This document shows, in pieces, positions 17,653 to 28,442 of a stretch of 64,000 nucleotides of DNA. Source of the DNA: Alicyclobacillus pomorum DSM 14955 (GTDB taxonomy: Bacteria > Bacillota > Bacilli > Alicyclobacillales > Alicyclobacillaceae); contig NZ_AXAR01000002.1 in the NCBI RefSeq assembly GCF_000472905.1, forward strand, positions 124,001 to 188,000, given 5' to 3'. The stretch's first letter is position 1, and the number at the start of each line of letters is the position of its first letter. The translations under genes and the position numbers were made by a program. The notes below the pieces were generated by a model that was given only the letters and a program-made list of their open reading frames with translations, made no database searches and was not told the DNA's origin.

Positions 17653-18288
17653 TCAGGCCTCCCATGCACTGTAGTCTTTGCGAAGCGGATGGCCCTTGAA
17701 GTCATCATCCAGCATAATTCGCCTCAGATCCGGGTGGCCGGTGAATGTGACGCCGAGCAAATCGTAGATTTCCCGCTCTTCCCAATTGGCGCCCGGGTGC
17801 ACTGCGCACAGCGACGGTATCTCCGCCTGTTCCCTGTCTGTCCTCGTCTTCAGACAGATGAAGTGGCCGAGTTCGGTCGATTGCAGGTAAACGACCACCT
17901 CAATGTAGTTCGGGTAGTCAGTGCCAGCCATGCACTCCAAGTAATTGAGTTGATAGGCGTCGCTGCGCTTTAAGAGTTCCACAACAGCTACCCAATCTTC
18001 TTTCCGAATCAGGAGCATCGGGTGAATGTGGGCAGCTCCCGTCTCCACTACAGCTTCGGTGCTCAACTGCTGATCTATAAATTTTCGGATCTCTTCGGCC
18101 TTGGCTTTGGCGGCCTCCACCCGCGGATCTGGCGGTGGTGGCGCCTTTTTGGGTGGAGCTGGCTTGACCGCTGCGCCGGACGCTGCAGCCGGCTTGGAAA
18201 CCGGTTTGGGCCTCTCCGCGGCAGTGACCGATGGCTCTTTGCCTTCGGGCCCCTTGGGTGGCGTCCGATGTTCTCTGTCTTCACTCAC
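17653..18288 (-). CDS. nuoC: NADH-quinone oxidoreductase subunit C with a Pro/Ala-rich N-terminal extension
   Basis: A 211-residue protein. The C-terminal 120 residues are the 30-kDa subunit domain ([27 protein letters not shown]). The first 75 or so residues are low-complexity, rich in Pro, Ala and Lys ([20 protein letters not shown]) and probably disordered. GTG at 18288 overlaps the nuoB stop by 4 bases. The extension is not needed for the known fold; its role is unknown. Confidence 0.93.
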   Translation of the reverse strand: MSEDREHRTPPKGPEGKEPSVTAAERPKPVSKPAAASGAAVKPAPPKKAPPPPDPRVEAAKAKAEEIRKFIDQQLSTEAVVETGAAHIHPMLLIRKEDWVAVVELLKRSDAYQLNYLECMAGTDYPNYIEVVVYLQSTELGHFICLKTRTDREQAEIPSLCAVHPGANWEEREIYDLLGVTFTGHPDLRRIMLDDDFKGHPLRKDYSAWEA

Positions 18289-18830
18289 GCACGGGTCACC
18301 TTCTTTCCGCGGGCCTCCATGCGAATTTTCTCCTGCAGCATATTGAGCCCATAGATGAGCGCGGGTGGAGACGGCGGGCAGCCGGGAATGTACACATCCA
18401 CGGGAACAACCTGGTCCACGCCCTTGAGCACCGAGTAGCTCCGCACGTATGGACCACCGGCCGTCGCGCAGACCCCCATGGAGATGACCCATTTCGGCTC
18501 TGCCATTTGGTCGTACAGACGACGGATCAGCGGCGCCATCTTCTTCGTCACAGTACCAGCCACAATCATTACATCCGACTGGCGGGGTGACGCGCGAAAG
18601 ATCATGCCGAACCGGTCCAGGTCGTAGTGTGCAGCAGCTGCCCCCATCATTTCGATGGCACAGCACGCCAATCCGAGTGTCATCGGCCACAAGCTGTTGC
18701 TGCGGGCCCATCCTTTCAACGTTTCCAAAGAGTTGAGGAGGACGCCTCCGCGATTCAGCTCCGCGTTTTCTTCCGGCGTGAGCCCTTCGTACTCGATGAT
18801 GGGCAATTGCGAAGCGCGGGTCAGGTCCAT
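18285..18830 (-). CDS. nuoB: NADH-quinone oxidoreductase subunit B
   Basis: A 181-residue subunit that carries the terminal N2 4Fe-4S cluster. It shows the tandem cysteines in [12 protein letters not shown], plus [14 protein letters not shown] and [21 protein letters not shown] at 18830 lies inside the last codons of nuoA (10-base overlap) and gives the usual length; longer forms would be out of family range. Confidence 0.95.
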   Translation of the reverse strand: MDLTRASQLPIIEYEGLTPEENAELNRGGVLLNSLETLKGWARSNSLWPMTLGLACCAIEMMGAAAAHYDLDRFGMIFRASPRQSDVMIVAGTVTKKMAPLIRRLYDQMAEPKWVISMGVCATAGGPYVRSYSVLKGVDQVVPVDVYIPGCPPSPPALIYGLNMLQEKIRMEARGKKVTRA

Positions 18831-19198
18831 TCGAGCACCTTCTTTCTCCAGGCATACATGAGCCCAATCACCAACATGAAGAGGAATAGGAGCATCTCTA
18901 CAAATGCAAACAGGCCGAGTTTGTGAAAACTGGCGGCCCAAGGGTATAGGAACAGCGTTTCGACGTCAAACACGACGAACAACAGCGCAAATAAGTAGTA
19001 GCGCGCATTGTACCGCACGTGCGCGTCTCCAATGGGTTCGACACCGCTTTCATAGGTGGTGAGTTTGGCACTGGTCGGCCGATGCGGTCTGAGTAGGGGA
19101 CCGAGCACCCACAGCGCGCCGACCGGCAAGAGGATGCCGAGGACCAAGAAGAACGTGACAAAAAGGTAGCCGTTCCAGTACTGGAACATGTGGGCCAT
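18821..19198 (-). CDS. nuoA: NADH-quinone oxidoreductase subunit A
   Basis: A 125-residue, three-helix membrane subunit with the family motif [20 protein letters not shown] and [23 protein letters not shown] at 19198 has GGAGGG 6 bases upstream. It is the first gene of the eleven-gene operon nuoABCDHIJKLMN and has a leader of about 147 bases from the promoter at 19351-19379. Confidence 0.95.
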   Translation of the reverse strand: MAHMFQYWNGYLFVTFFLVLGILLPVGALWVLGPLLRPHRPTSAKLTTYESGVEPIGDAHVRYNARYYLFALLFVVFDVETLFLYPWAASFHKLGLFAFVEMLLFLFMLVIGLMYAWRKKVLEWT

Positions 19199-19350
19199 GA
19201 CTGTCCCTCCAGGCTGAGAATGAGATGAGAACGGCTCCGTCACACGGAGCGTTGTGACAAATCGCACATCTTTCAGAGGGGAGCGCTCTGCAAACTTTGC
19301 GTCGATGGAACATCCGAATCAATATTTCAATTCAATAGAGTCTTCGCGTA

Positions 19351-19379
19351 ATTATAACAAACGTTCATTTAGGTGTAAA
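19351..19379 (-). promoter_or_regulatory. Sigma-A promoter of the complex I operon
   Basis: On the minus strand TTTACA (19374-19379), 17 bases, then a perfect TATAAT (19351-19356). Start predicted near 19344. The -35 box overlaps the T tail of the atp operon terminator, so the two operons are packed with almost no spacer. The leader contains two mutually exclusive hairpins (19234-19250 and 19239-19258). Confidence 0.75.
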
Positions 19380-19427
19380 ACAAGAGGGCTATCCGGTGCC
19401 AGTTCTACTGTGGCCCGAATAGCCCTT
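19376..19427 (-). terminator. Terminator of the ATP synthase operon
   Basis: On the minus strand a 12-bp stem (AGGGCTATTCGG with CCGGATAGCCCT, one mismatch) with an 18-base loop is followed by CTTGTTTT. It lies about 40 bases after the atpC stop codon. Confidence 0.8.
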
Positions 19428-19463
19428 CGATGGTTCATAGAAACAAGATGTATAGAGTCATTG

Positions 19464-19907
19464 TCACTGCTCAGATGCCTTGCCGGAACTTAGGGCGCCT
19501 CCCGCCTTGTTAGACAGTTCGACGACTTCCAGACGGCGCAACGCCCGCTGTAAGGCAGCTTCCGCTCGAGCGATGTCCACGCCTTCCTTCTGGGCTAGGC
19601 GCTTCTCCGCACGCTCCTTCGCGGCGCGAGCCCTGTCCACATCAATCATGGAGGCGAGCTCTGCAGCATCTGCCAGAATCGTTACCTTTTCCGGCAGCAC
19701 TTCCAGAAATCCGCCGTTCACGTTGATGAAGTCTTCGCCAGCGTCCGTCTTGACCTTGACAATGCACGGTTTGACGGTCGCGGCGAGCGGCGCGTGCCGA
19801 GGGAGGATGCCGAGTTCGCCGCCGCCGGTCAGCACGGTGATGAAGTTGACCTGTTCCGACACAACCAGGCGCTCTGGTGTGACGACTTCCAGAAGCACGC
19901 TACTCAT
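19464..19907 (-). CDS. atpC: ATP synthase F1 epsilon subunit
   Basis: A 147-residue subunit of the central stalk that also inhibits ATP hydrolysis. The N-terminal beta barrel (LLEVVTPERLVVSEQVNFIT, GELGILPRHAPLAATVKPC, NGGFLEVLPEKVTILAD) is followed by a helical hairpin (RAEAALQRALRRLEVVE). ATG at 19907 follows GGAGG by 5 bases. Last gene of the atp operon, 130 bases after atpD with a hairpin between them. Confidence 0.95.
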   Translation of the reverse strand: MSSVLLEVVTPERLVVSEQVNFITVLTGGGELGILPRHAPLAATVKPCIVKVKTDAGEDFINVNGGFLEVLPEKVTILADAAELASMIDVDRARAAKERAEKRLAQKEGVDIARAEAALQRALRRLEVVELSNKAGGALSSGKASEQ

Positions 19908-19987
19908 GTCAACCTCCAGTCTGTGACCCATCCGACGCCTACATCAGATGTACGTCGGCAGGTCACCAGGAACTTGGTACAGCGGAC

Positions 19988-20028
19988 GGGCTCCCACAGG
20001 AGAGAAAGACATGGTCTCTCGGGAGCCC
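19988..20028 (-). repeat. Intercistronic hairpin between atpD and atpC
   Basis: A perfect GGGCTCCC/GGGAGCCC stem with an inner GAGAGA/TCTCTC stem in its loop. No T run follows, so it is not a typical terminator. It may stabilise or separate mRNA segments and tune AtpC amount relative to AtpD. Confidence 0.55.
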
Positions 20029-20037
20029 TCATCCACA

Positions 20038-21513
<1,476 letters not shown>

Positions 21514-21545
21514 TCAAACCGTACAAACGGGGCGCTTACGTGGCG

Positions 21546-22403
21546 CTATTTGAGCGCTTCCGCACCGCCCACGATTTCAACAATCTGAGTGGTAATCGCC
21601 GCTTGACGCGCACGGTTCAGCTGCAACGTCAGCGTTTCAATCATTTCCTTCGCCGCATCCGTTGCGTTGCCCATGGCTGTCATTTGTGCACCATGGAAAC
21701 TTGCCTTTGCGTCGAGTACGGCTTGGTACACGAGCGTCTCTGCGTACCGCGGCAGAAGCTTCTCAAAGACGGCTTCTGCGTCGGGCTCAAACAGGTATTG
21801 CGTGTTACTCTCGTGACTTGTGCCGACATCGGACAGCGGCAGTACCTTTTTCACCACGGGTCGCTGCGTGACTGGATTGATAAACTCGTTGTAGATGAAG
21901 TACAACTCGTCAAACTCTTCCGCAGCGTACGCTGCGACGACTTGTCGAGCGAGGTCCTTCACGCTGTCGTACGTTGGTACATCCGGCACTCCGATGACTT
22001 CGCCACCCACGGGGTAGCCGTGCTTGTGGAAGAAGTCGCGGCCGCGGCGCCCAACGGCGTACACCGTGTACGTGGACTTGTCCTTGCCCCGGAACTCCTG
22101 CAGTGCAACGCGAATGATTTGCGAGTTGTAGGGTCCGGCAAGACCTCTATCTCCCGTAATCACCAAGTAGCCTGTCCGCTTCACTGGACGCTCTGCGAGC
22201 AACGGATGCTTGATCCAACGCGCAGACTTGGAGATGCCTGCGAGCATTTCCTGCATCTTCGCCAGGAATGGCTTGGATTGTTGAACGGCCTCTTGCACGC
22301 GCCGGAGTTTTGCCGCCGCAACCATCTCCATGGCCTTGGTGATCTGTGCTGTATTTTTCGTACTGTTGATACGGCGTTTAATATCTCGTTGGTTTTGTGG
22401 CAC
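21546..22403 (-). CDS. atpG: ATP synthase F1 gamma subunit
   Basis: Rotating central-stalk subunit, 285 residues. It begins PQNQRDIKRRINSTKNTAQI, typical of the family, and ends with the C-terminal helix containing NRARQAAITTQIVEIVGGAEA. GTG at 22403 was preferred over GTG at 22415, because AAGGTGG lies 8 bases before it. It is separated from atpA by 105 bases that include a hairpin. Confidence 0.95.
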   Translation of the reverse strand: MPQNQRDIKRRINSTKNTAQITKAMEMVAAAKLRRVQEAVQQSKPFLAKMQEMLAGISKSARWIKHPLLAERPVKRTGYLVITGDRGLAGPYNSQIIRVALQEFRGKDKSTYTVYAVGRRGRDFFHKHGYPVGGEVIGVPDVPTYDSVKDLARQVVAAYAAEEFDELYFIYNEFINPVTQRPVVKKVLPLSDVGTSHESNTQYLFEPDAEAVFEKLLPRYAETLVYQAVLDAKASFHGAQMTAMGNATDAAKEMIETLTLQLNRARQAAITTQIVEIVGGAEALK

Positions 22404-22438
22404 TCTGCTCACCACCTTTTCGGGACCTCGCGGTCGCG

Positions 22439-22461
22439 GAACAGGGGCCTATCCCCTGTTC
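22439..22461 (-). repeat. Intercistronic hairpin between atpA and atpG
   Basis: A perfect 9-bp stem GAACAGGGG/CCCCTGTTC with a 5-base loop. It is not followed by T residues in the direction of transcription, so it is unlikely to end transcription. It sits 36 bases upstream of the atpG start. Confidence 0.6.
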
Positions 22462-22508
22462 TCACAACGTTGGAGCACCCCGCACTTTTGTCTCGGACGG
22501 AGTCGTCG

Positions 22509-24032
<1,524 letters not shown>

Positions 24033-24050
24033 CTATACGGGTCCGTCCAT

Positions 24051-24602
24051 CTAACCTTGAACTACGCCGTGGCGCAGTAATTTTCCACTGAACTGGCGCA
24101 GTGCACTCTTGACGGTCGCGTCGAGCACTTTGTTGCCGATTTGCACACGATAGCCTGCAATCAGCTCTGGACGCACTTCGACGACAGCGTGCACTTTCTT
24201 TTTCAGCGCTGCCCCCAACTGCTGTTCCAACTCTGCAACTTGGTGTTCATTCATCGGAAACGCCGATTGCACTGTAACACCCACCACGCCTTTAGCCTCC
24301 TCAGCCAGTGCGTGAAACGCTTCATAAACGGCCTGTAACTGGTCTGCTCGTCCACGGCCAATGAGTAGGTTCACAAACCTTGTCACCACCGGGTCCAGAG
24401 CCTGACCAAACACTTCTTGCACCATCGCCGTTTTCTGCTCTACGCGAATCAACGGGTGCTCCAGCAACAACTTGAACTCAGGGTGCTGCGTCAGCGTGTC
24501 GGCAATCAGCTTGAGGCCTTGGTCGACAACGTCGACGACACCGTGATCCTGCGCATAATCAAACAGACCTGCCGTGTATCGACGTGCTACGACCCCACTC
24601 AT
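24051..24602 (-). CDS. atpH: ATP synthase F1 delta subunit
   Basis: A 183-residue peripheral-stalk subunit joining F1 to the b subunits. It has the family pattern VVARRYTAGLFDYAQDHG at the start and the C-terminal GYRVQIGNKVLDATVKSALR. Its ATG overlaps the atpF stop by 4 bases (ATGA). Confidence 0.94.
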   Translation of the reverse strand: MSGVVARRYTAGLFDYAQDHGVVDVVDQGLKLIADTLTQHPEFKLLLEHPLIRVEQKTAMVQEVFGQALDPVVTRFVNLLIGRGRADQLQAVYEAFHALAEEAKGVVGVTVQSAFPMNEHQVAELEQQLGAALKKKVHAVVEVRPELIAGYRVQIGNKVLDATVKSALRQFSGKLLRHGVVQG

Positions 24603-25090
24603 GACACAAGCTCTCCCAAGTTTTTCTGCGCTTCTTTCAGCATTTCTTCATGCACAGGTTCGGAAACGTGGTTGCGCAGCAACTTCGTGGTCAACTCCAC
24701 GGTCAACGCCGCAACCTGCTGCATGACGCCATTCATGGCTTCAGCGCGTTCGCGCTCAATCAACTGACGTCCTTCGTCGAGAATACGCTGTGCCTCTGCT
24801 TGTGCAGCATCGATGATATCTTGCGCTTGCTTCTCTGCGCGAGCGCGTGCCGTGTCCATGATTTCCTTTGCGTCGCGGCGAGCTTCATCCAGCAACTTGC
24901 GCTGTTCCGCAAGGATTTTCTCGGCTTCGGCACGCCCCTGTTCTGCAGACAGGATTTGGTGCTCAATATGCTGACGGCGTTGTTCCATCATGTTGGACAG
25001 CGGTTTATACGTAACTCTGTAAATGATGAAAAACACAATCAGAAAGGCAAGCAACGAGACAATCATTGTGCCTGGTTCGATAATACCCAC
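24599..25090 (-). CDS. atpF: ATP synthase Fo b subunit
   Basis: A 163-residue peripheral-stalk subunit: one N-terminal membrane helix (TMIVSLLAFLIVFFIIYRVT) and a long charged coiled coil rich in Ala, Glu and Arg. GTG at 25090 is chosen because GAGGGG lies 8 bases upstream; a GTG nine bases earlier overlaps that site. Confidence 0.94.
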   Translation of the reverse strand: MGIIEPGTMIVSLLAFLIVFFIIYRVTYKPLSNMMEQRRQHIEHQILSAEQGRAEAEKILAEQRKLLDEARRDAKEIMDTARARAEKQAQDIIDAAQAEAQRILDEGRQLIERERAEAMNGVMQQVAALTVELTTKLLRNHVSEPVHEEMLKEAQKNLGELVS

Positions 25091-25162
25091 ATGCGTCACC
25101 CCTCTCGTTTGCTCGTCGGCTTACAGTGTGACTGGCATTCGTGAATCCTACTCATTCGCTGA

Positions 25163-25438
<276 letters not shown>

Positions 25439-26176
25439 TCAATGATGTGCAGCGTTAAAGTCCTTGTGACCAATGTAAAGCGTCAACAAGAGCGCAAAGA
25501 TATACGCTTGGATGGTACTGACGAAAGCGCTGTACAAGAGCCAGATAATCAGGAGCGGCAATCCCGTCGGGATCCACCCAAACAACATCGGCATCCGAAG
25601 CAGCGCTTCAATCAAGACTTCACCAGCGAGGATGTTACCAAAAAGTCGCATGCCATGCGTCAACGGGTTGGTGATCTCGTCGATGATGGCCATCGGGTTG
25701 CGATAGGTCTTCAACCACCGCAACGGATGACGGAGACCATACGCATGACTGACGAGCCACACGAGAATCGCCAGTGCCAACGTCATGTTCATGTTCTCGG
25801 TTGGAGAGTTCAACAGCGAGTACTTTTTCCCCGCGACCATGCCCAGCCATGGGATATCACGACTTGGCTCGAACTCCCAGGTGAAGATGAGACCCAGCCA
25901 GTTTGCCACGAACAAGTAGGCCAACACGATGAACGCAAACGGAAGCACAAAGCGCGCGCCCGCCTCGGAGGGCATCATGTCACGCGACATTTTCTGCGTG
26001 AACTCAATCGCCCACTCGAACCAGTTCTGCAGGCCCCTGGGGCTCCGCATGTCCAGTCTCCGAACGACGAAGGCGGAAACGATAATGAGAATCAACCCCG
26101 CAATGAGCGTCCAAGCGACGGTGACCAAGTCAACCTTGTACCAGTGGCCACTGAACAGAAATGGATGTTGAGGCAC
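25439..26176 (-). CDS. atpB: ATP synthase Fo a subunit
   Basis: A 245-residue membrane subunit forming the proton half-channels. The essential arginine lies in NPLTHGMRLFGNILAGEVLI. GTG at 26176 has AGGTGAGAAG directly upstream. The family is usually 235-260 residues. Confidence 0.95.
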   Translation of the reverse strand: MPQHPFLFSGHWYKVDLVTVAWTLIAGLILIIVSAFVVRRLDMRSPRGLQNWFEWAIEFTQKMSRDMMPSEAGARFVLPFAFIVLAYLFVANWLGLIFTWEFEPSRDIPWLGMVAGKKYSLLNSPTENMNMTLALAILVWLVSHAYGLRHPLRWLKTYRNPMAIIDEITNPLTHGMRLFGNILAGEVLIEALLRMPMLFGWIPTGLPLLIIWLLYSAFVSTIQAYIFALLLTLYIGHKDFNAAHH

Positions 26177-26220
26177 CTTCTCACCTACTTTCGCTGCGAG
26201 ATTTGCATGCTCAGGTTAGC

Positions 26221-26592
26221 CTAGGCGGATCTGGACAGACCCACAACAATGAAGACAAATCCGAGCAAGTATCCAACAAGGGCCGCGATAACGTTGACGT
26301 GCGGCAACTTGATGGCGAGCACCATGACGGCAATCAGAAGGATCATGCGCGTGAAAAAGCCAATGATTCCAGATACCATGAGCGCAGGGCCTTGCTGATT
26401 GTCCCGCAAATGACCTTGGCGCACCATGCTCCAGACTGCACCCGCGCCTCCAACTTCCCCGATGAGCAAACCGTTTAACACCTCGTGCCAGGGCGTCACA
26501 AACCGAGCAATCACCGTCAGTCCGATGAACGCCAAACCAGCCCACTGAATCACTCGCAACCGAGTTTGCAGTTTTACGATGTCAGTATTCAC
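26221..26592 (-). CDS. atpI: ATP synthase subunit I
   Basis: A 123-residue protein with four predicted membrane helices (VIQWAGLAFIGLTVIARF, VLNGLLIGEVGGAGAVWSMV, MVSGIIGFFTRMILLIAVMV, VIAALVGYLLGFVFIVVGL). AtpI helps assemble the c-ring in related bacteria. GTG at 26592 has AGGAG 7 bases upstream and overlaps the preceding stop by 4 bases. Confidence 0.88.
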   Translation of the reverse strand: MNTDIVKLQTRLRVIQWAGLAFIGLTVIARFVTPWHEVLNGLLIGEVGGAGAVWSMVRQGHLRDNQQGPALMVSGIIGFFTRMILLIAVMVLAIKLPHVNVIAALVGYLLGFVFIVVGLSRSA

Positions 26593-26837
26593 GGCTTTTC
26601 TCCTAAAAAATGTTTTGCCAGATAAGCAAAACCCGACATTCCAACTGCCAGGCCCACAACGATGCCGACTGCCGTGATGTACGGGTGATGCCATTTGTCC
26701 GCGAGAAGATGTCCTATAAACCCGAACACAACGGTACACGTCGCCAACTGCATCATGAGGCTGAGCAACACCGCAATGGTTCTGAGTGCGCTCGGTGCAT
26801 CATTTTGCTTTCGATTTCCGTTGTTGTCTGCGAACAT
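26589..26837 (-). CDS. AtpZ/AtpI-like small membrane protein
   Basis: An 82-residue protein with two membrane helices (VLLSLMMQLATCTVVFGFIG and ITAVGIVVGLAVGMSGFAYL), like the AtpZ proteins (F0F1-ATPase subunit, putative magnesium or calcium transport) at the head of many Firmicute atp operons. ATG at 26837 was preferred to GTG at 26843, which overlaps the ribosome site. First gene of the atp operon. Confidence 0.82.
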   Translation of the reverse strand: MFADNNGNRKQNDAPSALRTIAVLLSLMMQLATCTVVFGFIGHLLADKWHHPYITAVGIVVGLAVGMSGFAYLAKHFLGEKP

Positions 26838-27169
26838 CTTCACCGCCTAACAAAACAATTGAAGGGAAGTAACAGTGCGAGGTCGCGCGAAATGAGAGAG
26901 ACCGACCACCGGCAAGAATCATCTTTCCCGAACGTCAGCCTTCTCAACCGTGAGAGATCTGTCTTCAAGTACTTGGAGGTTCATTGTTTCGCACTGTGAA
27001 ACAGCTGTCCCTCACAGTGAAATGCCGTAACCCTCGCTAATAGTACCGAATGCATAGACCCTTGTCAACGAAAAAACCGTGATACAGCGCGATTTCAGAC
27101 GGTATTTCCCCACTTGTTCATAAAATTGCCGCGATTGCTCTCGCTTACGCCCGATAGATACTTCAGGAA
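26838..27169. other. Leader and promoter region of the atp operon
   Basis: About 196 bases of leader separate the predicted transcription start (near 27033) from the first gene. The leader holds a perfect 8-bp inverted repeat, TCACAGTG / CACTGTGA, at about 26991-27020. Upstream of the promoter, at about 27070-27103, ACCGT...ACGGT followed by TTTTTT on the minus strand could end the small gene at 27170. No other gene was seen. Confidence 0.5.
27040..27068 (-). promoter_or_regulatory. Sigma-A promoter of the ATP synthase operon
   Basis: On the minus strand a perfect TTGACA (27063-27068), 17 bases, then TACTAT (27040-27045). This is the strongest-looking promoter in the window, as fits a highly expressed operon. 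Start predicted near 27033. Confidence 0.8.
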
Positions 27170-27289
27170 CTAAAAGAAAGCGTTCTCAGAGAGTTGCATC
27201 TGACCATCCAATGGGATCCAGGCATCCTCGATACATGGTTCGGCTTGTCCAACGAATGGAGATTGCGCGGTTTTTCCCCTTCCCTTCAA
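27170..27289 (-). CDS. Possible 39-residue protein of unknown function
   Basis: TTG at 27289 has a full AGGAGGG site 8 bases upstream (27298-27304) and opens a 39-codon frame that ends with TAG. The product is hydrophilic and acidic, with a central GQAEPCIEDAWIPLDGQM. No family was recognised. The spacing and site are as good as those of established genes here, but no clear promoter lies between it and the terminator at 27349-27390. Confidence 0.4.
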   Translation of the reverse strand: MKGRGKTAQSPFVGQAEPCIEDAWIPLDGQMQLSENAFF

Positions 27290-27348
27290 GCAACCAGCCC
27301 TCCTATAGTGTACCTGAACCGCTCTGTGTGTGATCACCGTTTTCATCA

Positions 27349-27390
27349 TGAAAAGGGATTCCACGTCCCTTGAAGCGGAATCCCTTTTCA
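27349..27390 (-). terminator. Terminator of the ArsR/SRPBCC operon
   Basis: A perfect 14-bp stem (TGAAAAGGGATTCC with GGAATCCCTTTTCA) with a 14-base loop. The stem carries four T residues at its 3' end on either strand, so it could work in both directions. It lies 40 bases beyond the ArsR gene. Confidence 0.75.
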
Positions 27391-27429
27391 TTCAATGTAC
27401 TGAAACGTCCCAGATGCCTCTTGTAACCA

Positions 27430-27756
27430 CTATTCATCCTCACATTCCACGTAGTCCTTTAGAGCGGACAGCTTTTCATCCCAATATTGTTCAAAAAAGG
27501 CGAGCCATTGTTTTACTTTGGCCAAAGGCTGCGGCTGGGCCTTGTAACGAGTTTCTCTCCCAATCCGGCGACGACTGACAAGCCCCGCATCGGAAAGAAC
27601 TTGCAAATGTTTGTTGACAGCGGTTCGACTGATTGGGAAGCGTTCTACGATGGAAGCGATAGGCATTTCCTTGTCAGCAAGCAATCTTAATATCTTACGG
27701 CGCGTAGGGTCCGCAATGGCCTGAAATACATCGTGCTTCGACTCGGAAGCAGCCAA
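27430..27756 (-). CDS. ArsR-family transcriptional regulator
   Basis: A 108-residue winged-helix protein with the usual ADPTRRKILRLLADKEMPIA and SRTAVNKHLQVLSDAGLVSR recognition helix. No cysteine metal site is visible, so it belongs to the non-metal group often paired with SRPBCC proteins. TTG at 27756 has GAGG 6 bases upstream and starts two bases after the preceding stop. It probably binds the two palindromes at 28204-28251 and controls its own operon. Confidence 0.85.
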   Translation of the reverse strand: MAASESKHDVFQAIADPTRRKILRLLADKEMPIASIVERFPISRTAVNKHLQVLSDAGLVSRRRIGRETRYKAQPQPLAKVKQWLAFFEQYWDEKLSALKDYVECEDE

Positions 27757-27757
27757 T

Positions 27758-28177
27758 TCAAGCCTCGATGTACGAGGGAAGCTTCTCTTTGACAATTTTC
27801 TCCCACCCGCCGTCCATGATGCTGCGAACGTTCGAGTGCGGCTGTCCAAACTTCGTGACTTTGTCTGCATCCCAACCAGAGTGAATCAGTGTGAACTCCG
27901 TTTTACCCTCTTCCAGCTCCCGAAGTTCAAATACAACGTGCCAATCCTTGTCCCAATCCAAGCCAAGACGGTGCGGAGGATTGAGTTCTGTTACTTTACA
28001 AGGTGAGTCGCCGTACGGACCGGCACGAAGTATGAATTCACGTCCTAGAACAGGTTCGAACGTGTTCGGCATCCACCATGCCGAAATTCCTTCTGACGTT
28101 GCAACAGCTTTCCACACCTTCTCAATCGGTGCATTCAATACAACGGTTTTACGGATTTCTGGCAATTTCTCTCCCAA
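27758..28177 (-). CDS. SRPBCC/AHSA1 domain protein
   Basis: A 139-residue START-like ligand-binding fold protein: EIRKTVVLNAPIEKVWKAVA, WWMPNTFEPVLGREFILRAG, and the C-terminal GGWEKIVKEKLPSYIEA are typical of the activator-of-Hsp90-homology (AHSA1) family. The TTG at 28177 has GGAGG 8 bases upstream. The ligand is unknown. The stop codon nearly touches the ArsR start, so the two are translated together. Confidence 0.85.
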   Translation of the reverse strand: MGEKLPEIRKTVVLNAPIEKVWKAVATSEGISAWWMPNTFEPVLGREFILRAGPYGDSPCKVTELNPPHRLGLDWDKDWHVVFELRELEEGKTEFTLIHSGWDADKVTKFGQPHSNVRSIMDGGWEKIVKEKLPSYIEA

Positions 28178-28203
28178 AGGAAATACCTCCTCGTCGCCTA
28201 GAT

Positions 28204-28256
28204 ATAACACCTAAGGGTGTCACATCGGATTATAACACCTTTTGGTGATATATCAA
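28204..28256 (-). promoter_or_regulatory. Promoter and double operator of the SRPBCC/ArsR operon
   Basis: On the minus strand TTGATA (28251-28256), 16 bases, then TATAAT (28229-28234). Two similar palindromes, ATAACACC-N4-GGTGATAT at 28232-28251 and ATAACACC-N4-GGTGTCA at 28204-28222, lie 28 bp apart: one fills the -35/-10 spacer, the other covers the start site. This is a textbook arrangement for autorepression, here probably by the ArsR protein of the same operon. Confidence 0.75.
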
Positions 28257-28363
28257 TTACCATAGACTGCTGCCCGCTCGCACGGTTTCCGTTGGATTCC
28301 AGCCAAGATTGTGTCCATCTCTCGTGTTCAACATTCTGATGGATCCGCATGATCCATGCAGAC

Positions 28364-28391
28364 AGAAAGCGCCTACCCGTCGGCAGGCGCT
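28364..28391 (-). terminator. Probable terminator after the thiolase gene
   Basis: On the minus strand AGCGCCTGCC pairs with GGGTAGGCGCT (short loop), followed by TTCTGTCTG. The T run is weak. It lies about 50 bases beyond the thiolase stop. Confidence 0.5.
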
Positions 28392-28442
28392 GAATGAAGA
28401 TAAGTGAGAGTCTACACTCTGTTCAAACAAACCACGTTCGCC

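Noticed and set aside
26880-26990. Possible 21-codon leader peptide in the atp leader (ATG within AACAATGAACC)
   Set aside because: No ribosome site in front of it and no attenuator-like structure after it.
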